This document shows, in pieces, positions 10,999 to 21,904 of a stretch of 64,000 nucleotides of DNA (position 1 is its first letter; every line of letters starts with the position of its first letter). The stretch covers positions 601,388-665,387 of the forward strand of contig RPFO01000231.1 in the NCBI GenBank assembly GCA_009746045.1, read 5' to 3'. This DNA comes from Mesostigma viride (taxonomy: Eukaryota; Streptophyta; Mesostigmatophyceae; Mesostigmatales; Mesostigmataceae). The translations under genes and the position numbers were made by a program. The notes below the pieces were generated by a model. It saw only the letters and a program-made list of their open reading frames with translations. It was not told the origin of the DNA and did not search any database.

Positions 10999-11467
10999 AT
11001 CCCCGATTTTCTGCATGGGAATCAAGGGTTCCACATCATCTTGTGAAAAAGCATGGTAGTGATTGCTGCTTGAAGCACCACGTGAGCGATACTTTGGTTT
11101 GTTCCCCAGAGTTTCTGGCAGACTAAGGGCGTGTGATGTCCATGCTGCAATCGAGGATAGAGGGTCATGCTCAGGCATGGGCACGCCATGCTTGTTGGAG
11201 AGGCCAACCCGCCCTGCCCCGCCCACCCCCCCCCGCCCCCCCCGGGCCTGGGGAAGGCGTACATCACCCTTCGTGGTCACAACCGGGCAACTCAGTGCCC
11301 TGCCCCCGGCCAAATGTAGAATAGATCAACTTCACTCAAAATCAGATACTTAGCTAAAATAGCAGATCTAGGTTGCTTCCATCATCATCATAAGTGGTCG
11401 TTGACAAGCCGGTTAATGCTCCGTGGCTTTCCAACAGGCCTGCGTGACTAATCCGTGCAATGGTGGC

Positions 11468-11545
11468 TGTCTCATTAATTAATTAATTAAGTAATAGACA
11501 CGTGACTGCGTCACGTGAGCATAAGTCCTCAGTAAGAGGGGAACT
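11468..11545 (-). mobile_element. Solo LINE 3' tail, minus orientation (family 1)
   Basis: TTAATTAATTAATTAA is followed by a hairpin at 11499-11517 (CACGTGAC, loop TGC, GTCACGTG) and GAGCATAAGTCCTCAGT, the same ending in reverse as at 12530-12594. The plus-strand reverse-transcriptase fragment starts within a few bases of its inner end. Confidence 0.65.
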
Positions 11546-11551
11546 AAAGGG

Positions 11552-12600
11552 GGGCCGACTAACCAGCAGAATTTACTAGCTGACCTCATTTATGCCGACG
11601 ACATCACGCTCATCGAGAAGCCGGAGTCTGCCCAACTTTGGCTGGACTGCCTGGCGCTCGAGGCTCGGGCGGTTGGTCTAGAAATCAGCCCCAAAACGGA
11701 GGCCCTGGCCCTCGGCATGGCAGGGCCCCCACCCACACTCCGCCTCTTAGACGATGCGGAGGTCAACTACCCTCCTTCAGGCCGCTTCAAGCTGCTCGGC
11801 AGTTGGCTTCCCGACTGCGAGGACGACATGACGACACGGATCGGCATGGCGTGGGCGCACCTCCATGACCACCGCCGCTGGTGGAGCAACCCCGCCCTAC
11901 CCCGGATCGTCAAGCGTGACCTCTTCAAGGTCGTCATTCTGACGATCCTGACCTACGGCGCCGAGACGTGGGCACTGACGCAGGAGCTGGAGCAACGACT
12001 CGACGGCGCCGTCACCAAGATGCTGCGCCAGGCCCTTAACATCCCCTTTGGTTTGCACATTAGTAATGAGGATTTGTACGCTGATTTGCCCTATGTTTCC
12101 CACATTATTAGGCACAGGCGCCTGGGCCTAGCCGGGCACCTGGCCCGCACAGATCAGGTAGATACATCAGATAGACTAGCTGGCACCAAGCCCGCCCAGC
12201 CTGGGCGATATGTCCTCACCTGGCGTGCCCCCGGCCGCGCGCGGCAGGGCCGCCACCCGTGGACTTTTCGTGATAGACTCGGCATGGACATGTGCTACAC
12301 TAGACGTGACGGGCTCACCCCCGGGCAGCCTCCTGGTTTGTCTGTAATATGGAGGCAGATGGTGCGCAAGGATAGATGGCAAGTAGTGATGAAGGAGACC
12401 ACCCCCAAGCCTGTGGGGGCTCCGCGTGTGACCAAGTATGGCATTCATAGCGATTCGGGCCGCGGTGCCCACACCCCTGTAACTAGGACCTAGATAGCTT
12501 ATACCATCCATTCCATCCCATGTTCCCCTCCCACTGAGGACTTATGCTCACGTGACGCAGTCACGTGTCTATTAGTTAATTAATTAATTAATTAAGAGGG
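11552..12600 (+). mobile_element. LINE fragment: reverse transcriptase C-terminal part, 3' UTR and tail
   Basis: The open frame runs from about 11552 to the stop at 12493. It carries the YADD catalytic motif (codons 11591-11602), then LLGSWL, RIGMAWAHL, LTYGAETWALT and RRLGLAGHLAR, typical of the RT palm end and thumb of LINE ORF2. About 100 bp of 3' UTR follow, then a hairpin (12549-12567) and (TTAA)n. The N-terminal endonuclease and the first RT motifs are missing, so it is 5'-truncated. The frame is intact, which suggests a fairly young copy. Confidence 0.85.
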
Positions 12601-13069
12601 GAACATGGGATGGGTCTATTAATTAATTAATTAATGGGATGGAATGGATTAATTAATTAATTAATAGACACGTGACTGCGTCACGTGAGCATAAGTCCTC
12701 AGTGGGAGGGGAACATGGGATGGAATGGATGGTATAAGCTATCTAGGTCCTAGTTACAGAGGTGTGGGCACCGCGGCCCGAATCGCTATGAATGCCATAC
12801 TTGGTCACACGCGGAGCCCCCACAGGCTTGGGGGTGGTCTCCGTCATCACTACTTGCCATCGATCCTTGCGCACCATCTGCCTCCATATTACAGACAAAC
12901 CAGGAGGTTGCCCGGGGGTGAGCCCGTCACGTCTAGTGTAGCACATGTCCATGCCGAGTCTATCACGAAAAGTCCACGGGTGGCGGCCCTGCCGCGCGCG
13001 GCCGGGGGCACGCCAGGTGAGGACATATCGCCCAGGCTGGGCGGGCCGGGCTTGGTGCCAGCTAGTCTC
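12173..13069. repeat. Large inverted repeat (tail-to-tail LINE ends)
   Basis: The arms are about 12173-12567 and 12669-13069 (roughly 395-400 bp, nearly identical), separated by about 100 bp of TTAA repeats and shards of the 3' UTR (GGGGAACATGGGATG occurs more than once). Confidence 0.85.
12601..13069 (-). mobile_element. LINE 3' end, inverted copy
   Basis: Read on the minus strand, 13069-12743 encodes the same ORF2 C-terminus (LAGTKP, PGRYVLTWRAPGRARQG, LSVIWRQMV, VTRT) with few changes from the plus copy. It ends in the same hairpin at 12687-12669 and a TTAA tail. It makes the right arm of a large palindrome. Confidence 0.8.
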
Positions 13070-13399
13070 ATTAGTGTTTATTATACTCAAGAGGTGGGTA
13101 TTTAAACCTTGTTGAAAACAGAAATGAAGGCTGTTTCACTTTGTACTAAGGGGATAGTGCAGTGCACAGCATGTATCTGAGCATGGTGACGTATTGTCGA
13201 GGCAAGCAACAAATAGTTAACTAAATGCTGCCGAGCGTTGGGACGCGAAAAATGCAAAAGTTTATTTCCGGCCAGCCTGACTAGATTAAACACGCTCTCC
13301 CGCTGGGGAGCCACGGAGCACAATACTACAGAGTGCTTTTCATACCTGTATTGAATTGAATTGCGTCCTGTATTGTTAATTGAATTGCGTCCAGGCATA
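13070..13399. other. Unassigned spacer
   Basis: This stretch lies between the LINE palindrome and the ORF1 element. It has a short duplicated GAATTGAATTGCGTCC motif near 13355-13395, possibly from the upstream end of the ORF1 element. No gene is recognised. Confidence 0.3.
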
Positions 13400-14081
13400 G
13401 TTGTCTCGAGCCACGAGGTAGCCATGGCTGTCGGAGCTCATAACTTTCACGTTTGAGCCCCGAATTCAGCTGTGAATATCACAATCGCCTCGTCTTTCTT
13501 AGACGCACATGCTGATATAGTTTTCCGAAGCTATTACTCAATATATGACGAGCAAACGCCCCTTGCCGCAACGCAGCCTGGCGGCTGCGCTCGGCAATGA
13601 AAGTCCGTCTGCAGCTCCGGCAGCAGATAATGTCGCCCTCAAGCCCGGAAGGCAACGGTGACACTAGTCGTGCACTGGTGGTCGCCCAGCCCCCTCACGG
13701 ACTTGCCTCGCCCTCTGCATCGCCTGAGCCTAAACGCGGCCGCCCTGAGGATCCGCCCCCTAGCTGACGAGCCGGGCTGGAAAGAAATCGACTTTGACGC
13801 CAAATCAGCCGCATGGTGGACACAAGGCCAAGCAGCTCCCATCCAGTTTATGAACGCCGTGTTCTACGGGTCGCGCACCTCGCTTCTTGCCCTGTGCAAG
13901 CACTTTTGCTATATAGGTGCACCATAGCTGGGCACGAAAATTCCGGCCACGAGGTAGCCATGGCTGTCGGAGCTCATGACTTTCACGTTTGAGCACCGAA
14001 TTTAGCCGTGAATATCACTATCGCTTCGTCTTTCTAAGACGCACATGCTGATATAATTTTCCGAATCTAAAACGCAATATA
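13400..14081 (+). repeat. Tandem 5' monomers of the LINE ORF1 element
   Basis: A block containing GCCACGAGGTAGCCATGGCT, then an ORF1 start (ATATATGACGAGCAAACGCC), occurs at 13410 and again at 13946, 536 bp apart. The first copy runs into a decayed ORF1 N-terminus ending near 13928; the second leads into the longer ORF1 at 14081. This resembles LINEs with repeated 5' promoter monomers. Confidence 0.65.
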
Positions 14082-15429
14082 TGACGAGCAAACGCCCCCC
14101 GACGCAACGCAGTTTGGCGGATGCGCTCGGCCATGAAAACCCGTCTGCAGCTCAGGCTGCAGCTTCGCCAGGTCCGGCAGGCAGCAGTGACACTAGTCGT
14201 GCACTGGTGGTCGCCCAGCAACCTCCCGGGCTCAACGCCTCGCCCTCAGCATCGCCTGAACCTAAACGCGCCCGACAAACCGGAGGGTCTTCACGCCCCT
14301 CAGAACTGCGCTTTCGGCCCCGGCCTTTCCAGGTCGATGATTACGACTGCATGGGACAACATGCCTCCGACCGATGCTATGACAAGCATCTTCTTCGGGG
14401 ACTACGCTTCGCTTTACGACCTGTGCCTCCATCTCCACGACACCAATCGCCTCCTCACCCCGAACGGCATCCGCTGGGTTAACATCCACCTGCTTTTCGG
14501 GACCACCCGCCCCGAACTCCAGCATACCCTTCTCAATTCCCTCCTCAAGCGCTCCGATGGCGAGATCTGGGCTCCATCCATCTCCGCCCCCACACTCCGT
14601 TCCATCCTGACGGAAGCCTTCCAGCAGCACGTGACCCCCCTTGCTGCCGACATCGCAGCAATCGGCGGCACGCTGACTGCTGACTGACTTCCTCACATTT
14701 CCACCGCCGCCGCCTCCACCTCCACCGCCGTTTCCGCCTTCACTGCCGACATCAAAGCCCAGCTCACTCGACCTCGACCAACGCCTTCAAGCCACCGCCA
14801 CCGCCCTTGAGAGCTTGCATGACACCGCCGGCCTCACCGCCCAGGCGGTGCAGGAAATCGCTGCCCAGCCGGCACCTGCTGGCCCGGCCAGTGATGTTCC
14901 CTCCACTTGGGCGGACTTGCTTAAGCATCATACCACCTCCACCACCTCCACCATCGCGTCACAACTCAAGCAACAAGCCCTCGACCTTCGCGAGGAGGCC
15001 GAGATCGACAAGCGCAGCCACAACGTCATCGTCAAGCACCTCGACCAGCCGGCAGGTGAGACCCCGACGAGCCTTCTCACGGCACTTAAGCGCGACATTC
15101 TTGCCCCCATGCAACTCACTGGTGAGCTGGACATGTCGGCTGTCCGCCTCCCCCGCGCGCGGGGTAAGGCTGGCCCGGCACCTGTGCTTCTCACCTTTAA
15201 GTCCATGGGGGACAAGCTGGCGTTCCTTAAATGCCGCAAGAAGCTCTCGGAGACTCGCTTCACGCTGGACGACGACTTGACCCTGGCCCAGCAACAGCGG
15301 CGACGCGAGCTATGGCCGACCTACCTTCAGCTCCGGCAGCGCGCAGGGGGGAAGCCGGTGTACTGGAGGGGGGCGGTCATCCACGTTGACCACAAGCCAT
15401 GGCAGGCCCCCCCTGCCACCTCAGACTAG
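14081..15429 (+). mobile_element. LINE ORF1 (RNA-binding protein), frameshifted copy
   Basis: ORF1 of such LINEs encodes a nucleic-acid chaperone that coats the element RNA. The frame starts MTSKRPPTQRSLADALG at 14081, shifts frame near 14320, continues to a stop at 14687 (ending FQQHVTPLAADIAAIGGTL), and resumes at about 14815 to a stop at 15429. The last part has an RRM-like region: SHNVIVKHLDQPAGETPTSL, VLLTFKSMGDKLAFLKCRK, LDDDLTLAQQQRRRELWPTY, GKPVYWRGA, as in LINE ORF1p. The frame breaks mean this copy is probably not functional. The nearly parallel copy at 17825-18867 supports a mobile family. Confidence 0.75.
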
Positions 15430-15920
15430 GGAACCTATACCAGTAGTGTAGATTAGTCACTGGCCTAGCCTAGCATGTGGCCCACGCGCATGTGCTCCCA
15501 TAATGGCCCCCATGGATGATGCTTTCAGTATTTAGCCGCGCCCAGCCTACAATGGGACCTCCCATGGATGATGCATTAAGAATTTAGCCATGCTATGCCT
15601 ATGCAGGGAGTTACTCTCTGCTGAGATGCCATGTGTACACCAGCTATAGCCTAGCCACATACCTTCCACCCCATATGTCATGCCAGGCCTTCTACTAGGC
15701 CCTCTCCTCAACTGAGCCCCCCCTGGGTGCCTAGCTGTGCTTGATAAGGAGGCATGAACCATCATGGCGGTGCAGGTGCACCTTGTGCACCCAGAGCAGG
15801 TGATAGTTGTACATCCTCCACCTGCAGGTTGTAGCCCTGATTGTATTACAAACCCATAGATGCCCCTTTCTCAGGGCTATGTGTTACATATGCTCCCAAC
15901 GGAGCTATGATTTTAATTAA
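15430..15920 (+). mobile_element. Sequence downstream of ORF1, ending in a LINE-like tail
   Basis: It is shared with 18868-19220 and 19335-19375 (for example GCCATGTGTACACCAGCTAT and CTGATTGTATTACAAACCC), so it belongs to the same element. It includes the uninterrupted site TACAAACCCAT at 15847-15857. The end (TGCTCCCAACGGAGCTATGA then TTTTAATTAA) looks like a decayed family-2 LINE tail. Confidence 0.6.
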
Positions 15921-17816
15921 GGGGACATGACACCCCAAAAGGGCACTTTTCTGGAAACCATACCTAGGCATGTGATAAAAATCCAGTTATGATGGGGGAC
16001 CATAAATATGATAAAAAAAAAATTTTCCAACCACTTGGGGGTGTACTACCCCCCACCATGTGACCGTTATGTGCTAAAAATAGAAAAAGACGCTATTTTT
16101 GGCCGATTTTCCCTAGGACAATGGGCAAACCCATTGTGGCCAAATCATATATTCCCATCTAATAATTGCAACCCTTGCCATTAATTCCAGCTAGTTTGCA
16201 GGTCAGAATAAGCATGTTTAGACACATTGAAATAATTTACCCCAAAACACGTATTTTTTGGTGCCTAAAAAAATATATCAAATCATAGACACATGCAATG
16301 GGGTCAAATCATATAATCAAAATTGGCCCAGGGTTGCAATCACACAGCCCCAAAGTTTCAGCTCATTCTGACCACGTTTACTCACATTGAAATATGGTCA
16401 TGTGCAAAAAAAAAAAGATCGCTTTTTGTGGTTTGGAGCTCAAACACCACCACAAGGACACCCTTGCCCACCACAAACTAAGCCAAAACAAGTGCAATTA
16501 ATTAAATTAATGTATCACGAAGCTTGCCACCAAATTACAGGTCATTCTGACCTAGTTTGCCCATATTACATCTTGTTATAGCTGCCAGCCTGCATGCTTG
16601 GTGCACCATGATATGAGGCAATACCATGAGCACATTCCTAAGCTTGCCCCCTGCAAATGGGGCAGAACCATGAAAAACAAATGCTAGATGCTTGAAGAAA
16701 ACAGCCACCAACTCTTTAACCATTATGAGCAGGTATGACCGCTTGCGGGAATCACTCATAGCCAACACCATGTCATGACGCTTATGGATAAAAGGTGCAT
16801 CCTTCATAACCATAACGACCTGATCCCTGTCATCTAGGAAGTACACGCCATGTTTAATGGAGGCTAAACAGGTGGGGATGTGATAAGTAACTCACATATT
16901 CTCACCTTCCATACAACAACCTTGTTTTCCAGCAGGCTGAAGAGCCATGACAGGCGTTTATGAGCTCGCCAGCTCCTTGCAACGGTGATGCCGCTCCCAG
17001 GCAGCTAGGGTCCTTGACTACGCAATATAGAATGTCTACCGTGTGAAAACCTCCATACAGGAAGCGTAGCAAAGCCAGATAACTGCCCGATCAAATCTGG
17101 GTAGCTAGCTTTAGGAAGCATGGCATACGCAGCGTAAGGAAAACCATTGAAAGCTGCGGAAAATCTGACAGCACAACTGCAGCAAGTGGAGAACAAAATA
17201 GCAAGAAGAACCCAGAAACGGCGCCAAAAGTTTCATGCCAGGTTCATTAAGAGCGCAAACAGACTGGGCGGTGACATGCGGCAAATCAACGTACCACGGC
17301 CGGCATTATTTCCTACCCAGGCGCGCAAGAAAAGCCAGCCAACCATGGATGGATTAACCGCGGATCGCGCAGGCCTGAACGAAATCATTTTAGAAATGAC
17401 AGGAAATGGCCGCAGATCGAAGACGCTTAGGTTATTTTCATGGCGTCCGTTACTAAACGGCTCTTAATGCATCAATACAACCCACGAATATCGAGTTCTA
17501 CCGTCGCAGGCACGCATGCTAGATTATTCATCGCGGCCAAACTGTTGGATGAGACCCCCGTGCAAATCTGTACCAACAAAGGCAGCGATTTTGCAAATAC
17601 TGCAGATCTGGCTATGAAACATCATAATAGAACATCACTTTTAACCATCGGCTTAAATTTTCGGCCTGTCGCCCGCCGGATTAGCCATATTTTAACGGAA
17701 CGCACGTCGCCATGGCCACCTCCGCACGGTGCGCGCACTGTGCACCACAATTTCACGGTCCGTCGGTACCGTCCCGACTTTTTTGGCGCCAAAAAAGTCC
17801 CGGGTGTCATGTCCCC
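15921..17816. mobile_element. TTAA-type DNA transposon (piggyBac- or Kolobok-like)
   Basis: The ends are a 15-bp inverted repeat, GGGGACATGACACCC at 15921-15935 and its complement at 17802-17816. TTAATTAA flanks both sides (15913-15920 and 17817-17824), fitting a TTAA target duplication. The right end also has a perfect 24-bp palindrome at 17776-17799 centred on GGCGCC. Internal open frames (16846-16535 minus; 17147-17467 and 17440-17820 plus) show no recognisable catalytic motif, so this is probably a decayed or non-autonomous copy. The superfamily is inferred from the TTAA target only. Confidence 0.75.
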
Positions 17817-17824
17817 TTAATTAA

Positions 17825-19220
17825 CTAAGCACTTTAACGTCCAAGGTCGCATCATTCCGCCTGCCCGCGGTGATTACCACCCGGATCTGTCCCGCTACTC
17901 CCGCCCCCGCCTTCAGCTCCTCGCCCTCTGCTGCCTCCTCGGGCGCGCTCTGTCGCCGAGATCTGGCCCCCCCCCTCCACCTCCGAAATTCGCTCCATCA
18001 TCAACAAGGCCATCCGGAACAGCACGTGACACCCCTGGCCGCAGATGTGGCGGCCATGGGCGGCACGCTGGCTGCCTAGCTTCCCCTCGGACCCCTCCTC
18101 TCCTCCACCACCACCGCCACCTCCAAGCTCCTCGCCTCCACCGGCTCCACCACCACCGACGCCCTCACCGCCCAGCTCCTCGCCATCGACAAGCGCCTGC
18201 AGGACCATGCCATAGCCATCGAATGCTTGTAAAACACCGCAGGCATCACTGGCAGCCCAGGAGGTGAAGGACATCGCCGCCCGGCCAGCCCCTGCTGCCA
18301 GACCCTGCCCGCGGCGATGCTCCTCCCATCCGGACCTGGGCAGCACGCCACCTCCACCACCTCCGCCGTCGCCGCCCAGCTTAAGCAGCAGACGCTGGAC
18401 TTCCGCGAGGAGGCCGAGCTCGCCAAGCGCAGCCTTAATATGTCATAGTCAAGCACTTCGACCCGCTGCAGAACGAGACCTCCGAGACCCTTGCCCTGGC
18501 GTTTGAGAACAAAATCCTTGTCCCCATGGCTCTCACTGGTAAGGGCAAGCCGCGGAGGGTGACCCGCCTTCCCCGCTCGCGGGGTAAGGCCGGCCCCTCC
18601 CCCTTGCTCCTCACCTTTGACACCATGGCGGATAAGATGGAGTTCCTCAAGTGTCGCAAGCGGCTTGGGGGGACCTCCTACACGCTGGACGACGACTTGA
18701 CCTTGACGCAGCAACAACGGCGACGGGAGCTATGGCCGACCTACCTCCAGCTCCGGCAGACGGCGGGGCAGAAGCCGGTCTACTGGAAGGGGGCGGACAT
18801 CTACGTCGCCCACAAGCCCTGGCAGGCGACCCCTGCCGCCCCAGCAACCCCAGCCACCCCAGCCTAGGGAATGTAGCAGTAGGGTAGACTAGAAAGCTTA
18901 GCTATGAGGCCATGTATGCCTACGTGATGGGCCCACACCAGCCCTTGCAACAGCCGTAGCAATTTAAAGTCATGCTTTGCCCATCCAGGGAGTTACTCTC
19001 TGCTGAGAGGCCATGTGTACACCAGCTATAGCCTAGCCACATACCTTCCACCCCATATGTCATGCAGACCTTCTAGGCCCTCTCCTCAAGCCGCCTTGTG
19101 TGCTTGTGCTTGTTTAGGAGGCATGAACCATCATGGCGGTGCAGGTGCACCGGCCTTGTGCACCCAGAGCCGGTGATAGTTGTACATCCTACACCTGCAG
19201 GTTGTCGCCCTGATTGTATT
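17825..19220 (+). mobile_element. Second, degenerate copy of the LINE ORF1 element
   Basis: Segments match the copy at 14480-15429, but with frame breaks: HVTPLAADVAAMGGTL near 18030-18075, then from 18526 to a stop at 18867 PRSRGKAGPSPLLLTFDTMA, LDDDLTLTQQQRRRELWPTY and QKPVYWKGADIY. Coding parts lie in three frames. The downstream sequence also matches the first copy. Confidence 0.7.
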
Positions 19221-19230
19221 ACAAACCCAT

Positions 19231-19323
19231 TAATTAAGTAATTAATTAGACTCGTGCTCCCGTTGGGGAGTCACGGAGCATTAACCCCGATGGATGCCTG
19301 GATGGATGCAAACAGTCCTACCG
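19231..19323 (-). mobile_element. 93-bp LINE-tail insertion with 11-bp target duplication
   Basis: A minus-oriented family-2 tail (AT-rich TAATTAAGTAATTAATTAGA, hairpin at 19253-19275, then about 45 bp of 3' UTR) splits the ORF1 element. TACAAACCCAT occurs on both sides (19220-19230 and 19324-19334) and once at the empty site 15847-15857. Confidence 0.85.
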
Positions 19324-19334
19324 TACAAACCCAT

Positions 19335-19545
19335 AGATGCCCCTTTCTCAGGGCTATGTGTTACATATGCTCCCCACGGCTTGGCCAGCCAGGGCGACAC
19401 ATTCTGACCTGGCCTGGCCCCAAGGGCATTCCCAAAAGGGTAGGGAAACCTGTCACGAACTACATCCAGATGTTGCTGGACGACCTAGTGGTCCCAGCCC
19501 AGTTTGAGAACCGCATCCACTCTCTTCGATTACGCGGCTCCTTCC
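19335..19545 (+). mobile_element. LINE element flank joined to an ORF2 fragment
   Basis: 19335-19375 resumes the ORF1-element 3' region. From about 19380 the plus frame reads RLGQPGRHILTWPGPKGIPK, TNYIQMLLDDLVVPAQFENR, the ORF2 segment also seen in reverse at 41160-41010. Confidence 0.6.
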
Positions 19546-19559
19546 CACCCCACCCATTT

Positions 19560-19860
19560 AAATAATTAAACTCGTGCTCCCGTTGGGGAGTCACGGAGCA
19601 TTAACCCCGATGGATGGATGGATGGGTGCAAACAGTCCTACCGGTCTAGTCTATCTACATCGGCTAAATACTACATCTATCTAACAACATTCTAACTACA
19701 ACATCTATCTAGGCAGCCGCACGCTGCCCTAGGGGGCTATCTGGCGTGCCTCCCACGAGATTGCACACGCGGGCGCTTCCCCACTGGGGGGGGCTCGTTG
19801 TCCTCTATGACCTGGGCCCACTTGGCCTTGTCCATCATCTTCTTCCAAATACCTGTATGC
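19560..19860 (-). mobile_element. LINE 3' end fragment, minus strand
   Basis: On the minus strand, about 19855-19745 encodes KWAQVIEDNEPPPVGKR, the ORF2 C-terminus. 3' UTR follows, then the family-2 hairpin at 19595-19573 and a short TTTAATTATTTAAAT-type tail. Confidence 0.7.
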
Positions 19861-19867
19861 GGGAGTC

Positions 19868-20005
19868 ATTACACTTTGGCCGTACAAAGGACTCAGCCAT
19901 TTACACTGAACACTGAACTCCAAGTTCGCGTCCACTTGGATGTAACAGTATACACGATGTACGACGACAAAGTATACACAATCTCAGAAAATACTGTTAC
20001 AGGAA
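19868..20005. repeat. Dispersed repeat, copy 1 (foldback-like)
   Basis: It shares CATTACACTTTGGCCGTACA and about 100 further bases with 46251-46365. The end contains TGTAACAGTAT and its complement ATACTGTTACA, so it can fold back. The class is unknown. Confidence 0.55.
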
Positions 20006-21605
20006 TGATTCGGCTGCTATGTGGGTCTTCTGATATCCAAAGGCATCCCAAGCTACAGCCAAACTGCGATGAAAACCTTACTGGAGAGAGGTGCCAGTAA
20101 TGTGCGCTGGATATGCTGCGCTGGTTGTCTACTCGATACTACGTGAGCAAACCGCTAATGGTGCGGAGGAGTACTACAAACCTATCCACTCGATACCAAA
20201 AGTAAAACAACTTATGTGTCCTCACACTTTACTGGTGGTACGTCGCTCTTGTTGAAAGACGTGCATGCCAGGTACCACTGACTGGCCTAAGGAGCTGCAT
20301 GCATGGTCATACATTTGCCCTTGTCCATGATAGAGATAATTGGTCTTAATTAAGTAATGTGCAACTGTTTAGATATGCCCCAGCGACCCATATGCCATGG
20401 TCCTGACAAGCAGAATCACTGCATGTCAAGCAATGCTAAAGATTCAGCAACACAAAGTGACATGAAAGATCTCCTGAAACAAGCAATTCATGCACTACGC
20501 AGAACCATTTGGATTGCATCGACATCTAGTGCTGCGCACATCCATTTCAGCAGCGTAGATGGGCAGTGGGCCAACCAACAACGAACATTGCTGCCATTGC
20601 GGTCTGCACAGCAGGATGGACCAGGCTCATGCCACATTTCACCGCAACAGCGCATGGCAACAAAACTAGCACATCACTATCATAGCCGCAATCGAGTGTA
20701 GGAAGGGCTCCCACGCTCCTCTAGGGATAACTCTAGCCTCCTCCTGGTACCAAAGCAATCGCAAATGACAGCACACCGTATCAGCCAGGTCACCGGTGTA
20801 GAGTGCCCCTTGGAGACAGTGGAAAGTGGCAAGCGGGCTGCACTCTTGGAGCTAACAAAGAACACACAAATCAAGCCGCAGTTTATCAAGACCGACGGCT
20901 GTCTCACTTCAGAAAAGTTGCCATCGAAACACAAGCCATCAACACTAGCCATCGAGAAAGCTGGGCTTTCCAATGGTCCGCACCGACACAAAATCCCACA
21001 TGGCGCCCCTTCCCCCAGCCTCAAGCGCTTAGTCGCCCTGTCAATAAATCAGCAGCGACGGAGGGTGAGGCAACACCTTCATGACCGTCCGCTGCCAAAC
21101 GTCAACAACAACAAAATGCAGAGCCAACCTCCGAAGACATCATCATTCGGAGAATAAGCCCAAAACAGGCGGCACAAAAGCCGCCACCAGAGGACTCTCA
21201 AGGAAAATACCTGCTTGGCTGCCTGCATGTAACATGTGTCGCCCCAACTGGGCTACGGGTCAGGAAGCTGACCGCGGCGTGGCCCTCGTGAAAGTGACAG
21301 TGCAGGTCACAGAGTGTCGTGGTGGCCATCACCAACAGGAGCGTGGCATGGCCTAGACGGTGGCAGGATCCCATGTAGGAGCGGTCCTATAAAGGAGCGT
21401 GGCATGATCCTAGACTTAAAGAATACGAGTACGCAGCTGGATCCTTTATTTTAAATACGTGGTCCTCCGGGGGGCCGGGACCAGCCAACATTCGTACGCC
21501 CCCCCGAAGTAAAATATAATAGTCAGATATAATCATCGGATAATCATCATCACTCTCGGGGGATTAAAGCGGCTCGGCGGGGTTTTCGCCTGGACCAGGC
21601 CACAC
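20006..21605. other. Unassigned region downstream of the C2 gene
   Basis: Open frames at 20357-20701 and 20765-21157 (114 and 130 codons) are hydrophilic, have no family I recognise and no splice partners I can find. The part below 21606 must include the 3' UTR of the minus-strand C2 gene. Confidence 0.3.
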
Positions 21606-21904
21606 TCAGTAGTAGTAAAAAAAGGGCGGCGGCTCCTCCCCTCTCCTCTTGGGCTTGGCGGCCCCCTTGTTGAGCATGGTGGCCGCCAGCGCGCCGATCG
21701 CCACGAGGCCGGCACTGAGCAGGAACTGGCGTAGGGCCCCAGGGGGGGGGGGTCGCGGTAGTCACTGTAGCGTGCGCTACAGTCCACGTTCTCCTCCTCC
21801 ACCACCCCGTCCTCCTCTTCTTCGCCTTGTTCGTCGGAACCGCCTGGCTCAGCCAGAAGGATCGCCTGCAGCTCGCACCGCGTGCGGAAGCCTCGGTACA
21901 CGGC
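21606..21904 (-). CDS. C2 protein exon 9 (acidic region, membrane helix, stop)
   Basis: After TTGCGAACAG it reads [20 protein letters not shown], then an acidic run and [12 protein letters not shown]. An 11-G homopolymer on the plus strand follows. The frame that fits the 5' part loses the hydrophobic helix; a one-base change in the run gives [20 protein letters not shown], a Lys/Arg tail and a stop at 21608-21606. Confidence 0.65.
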
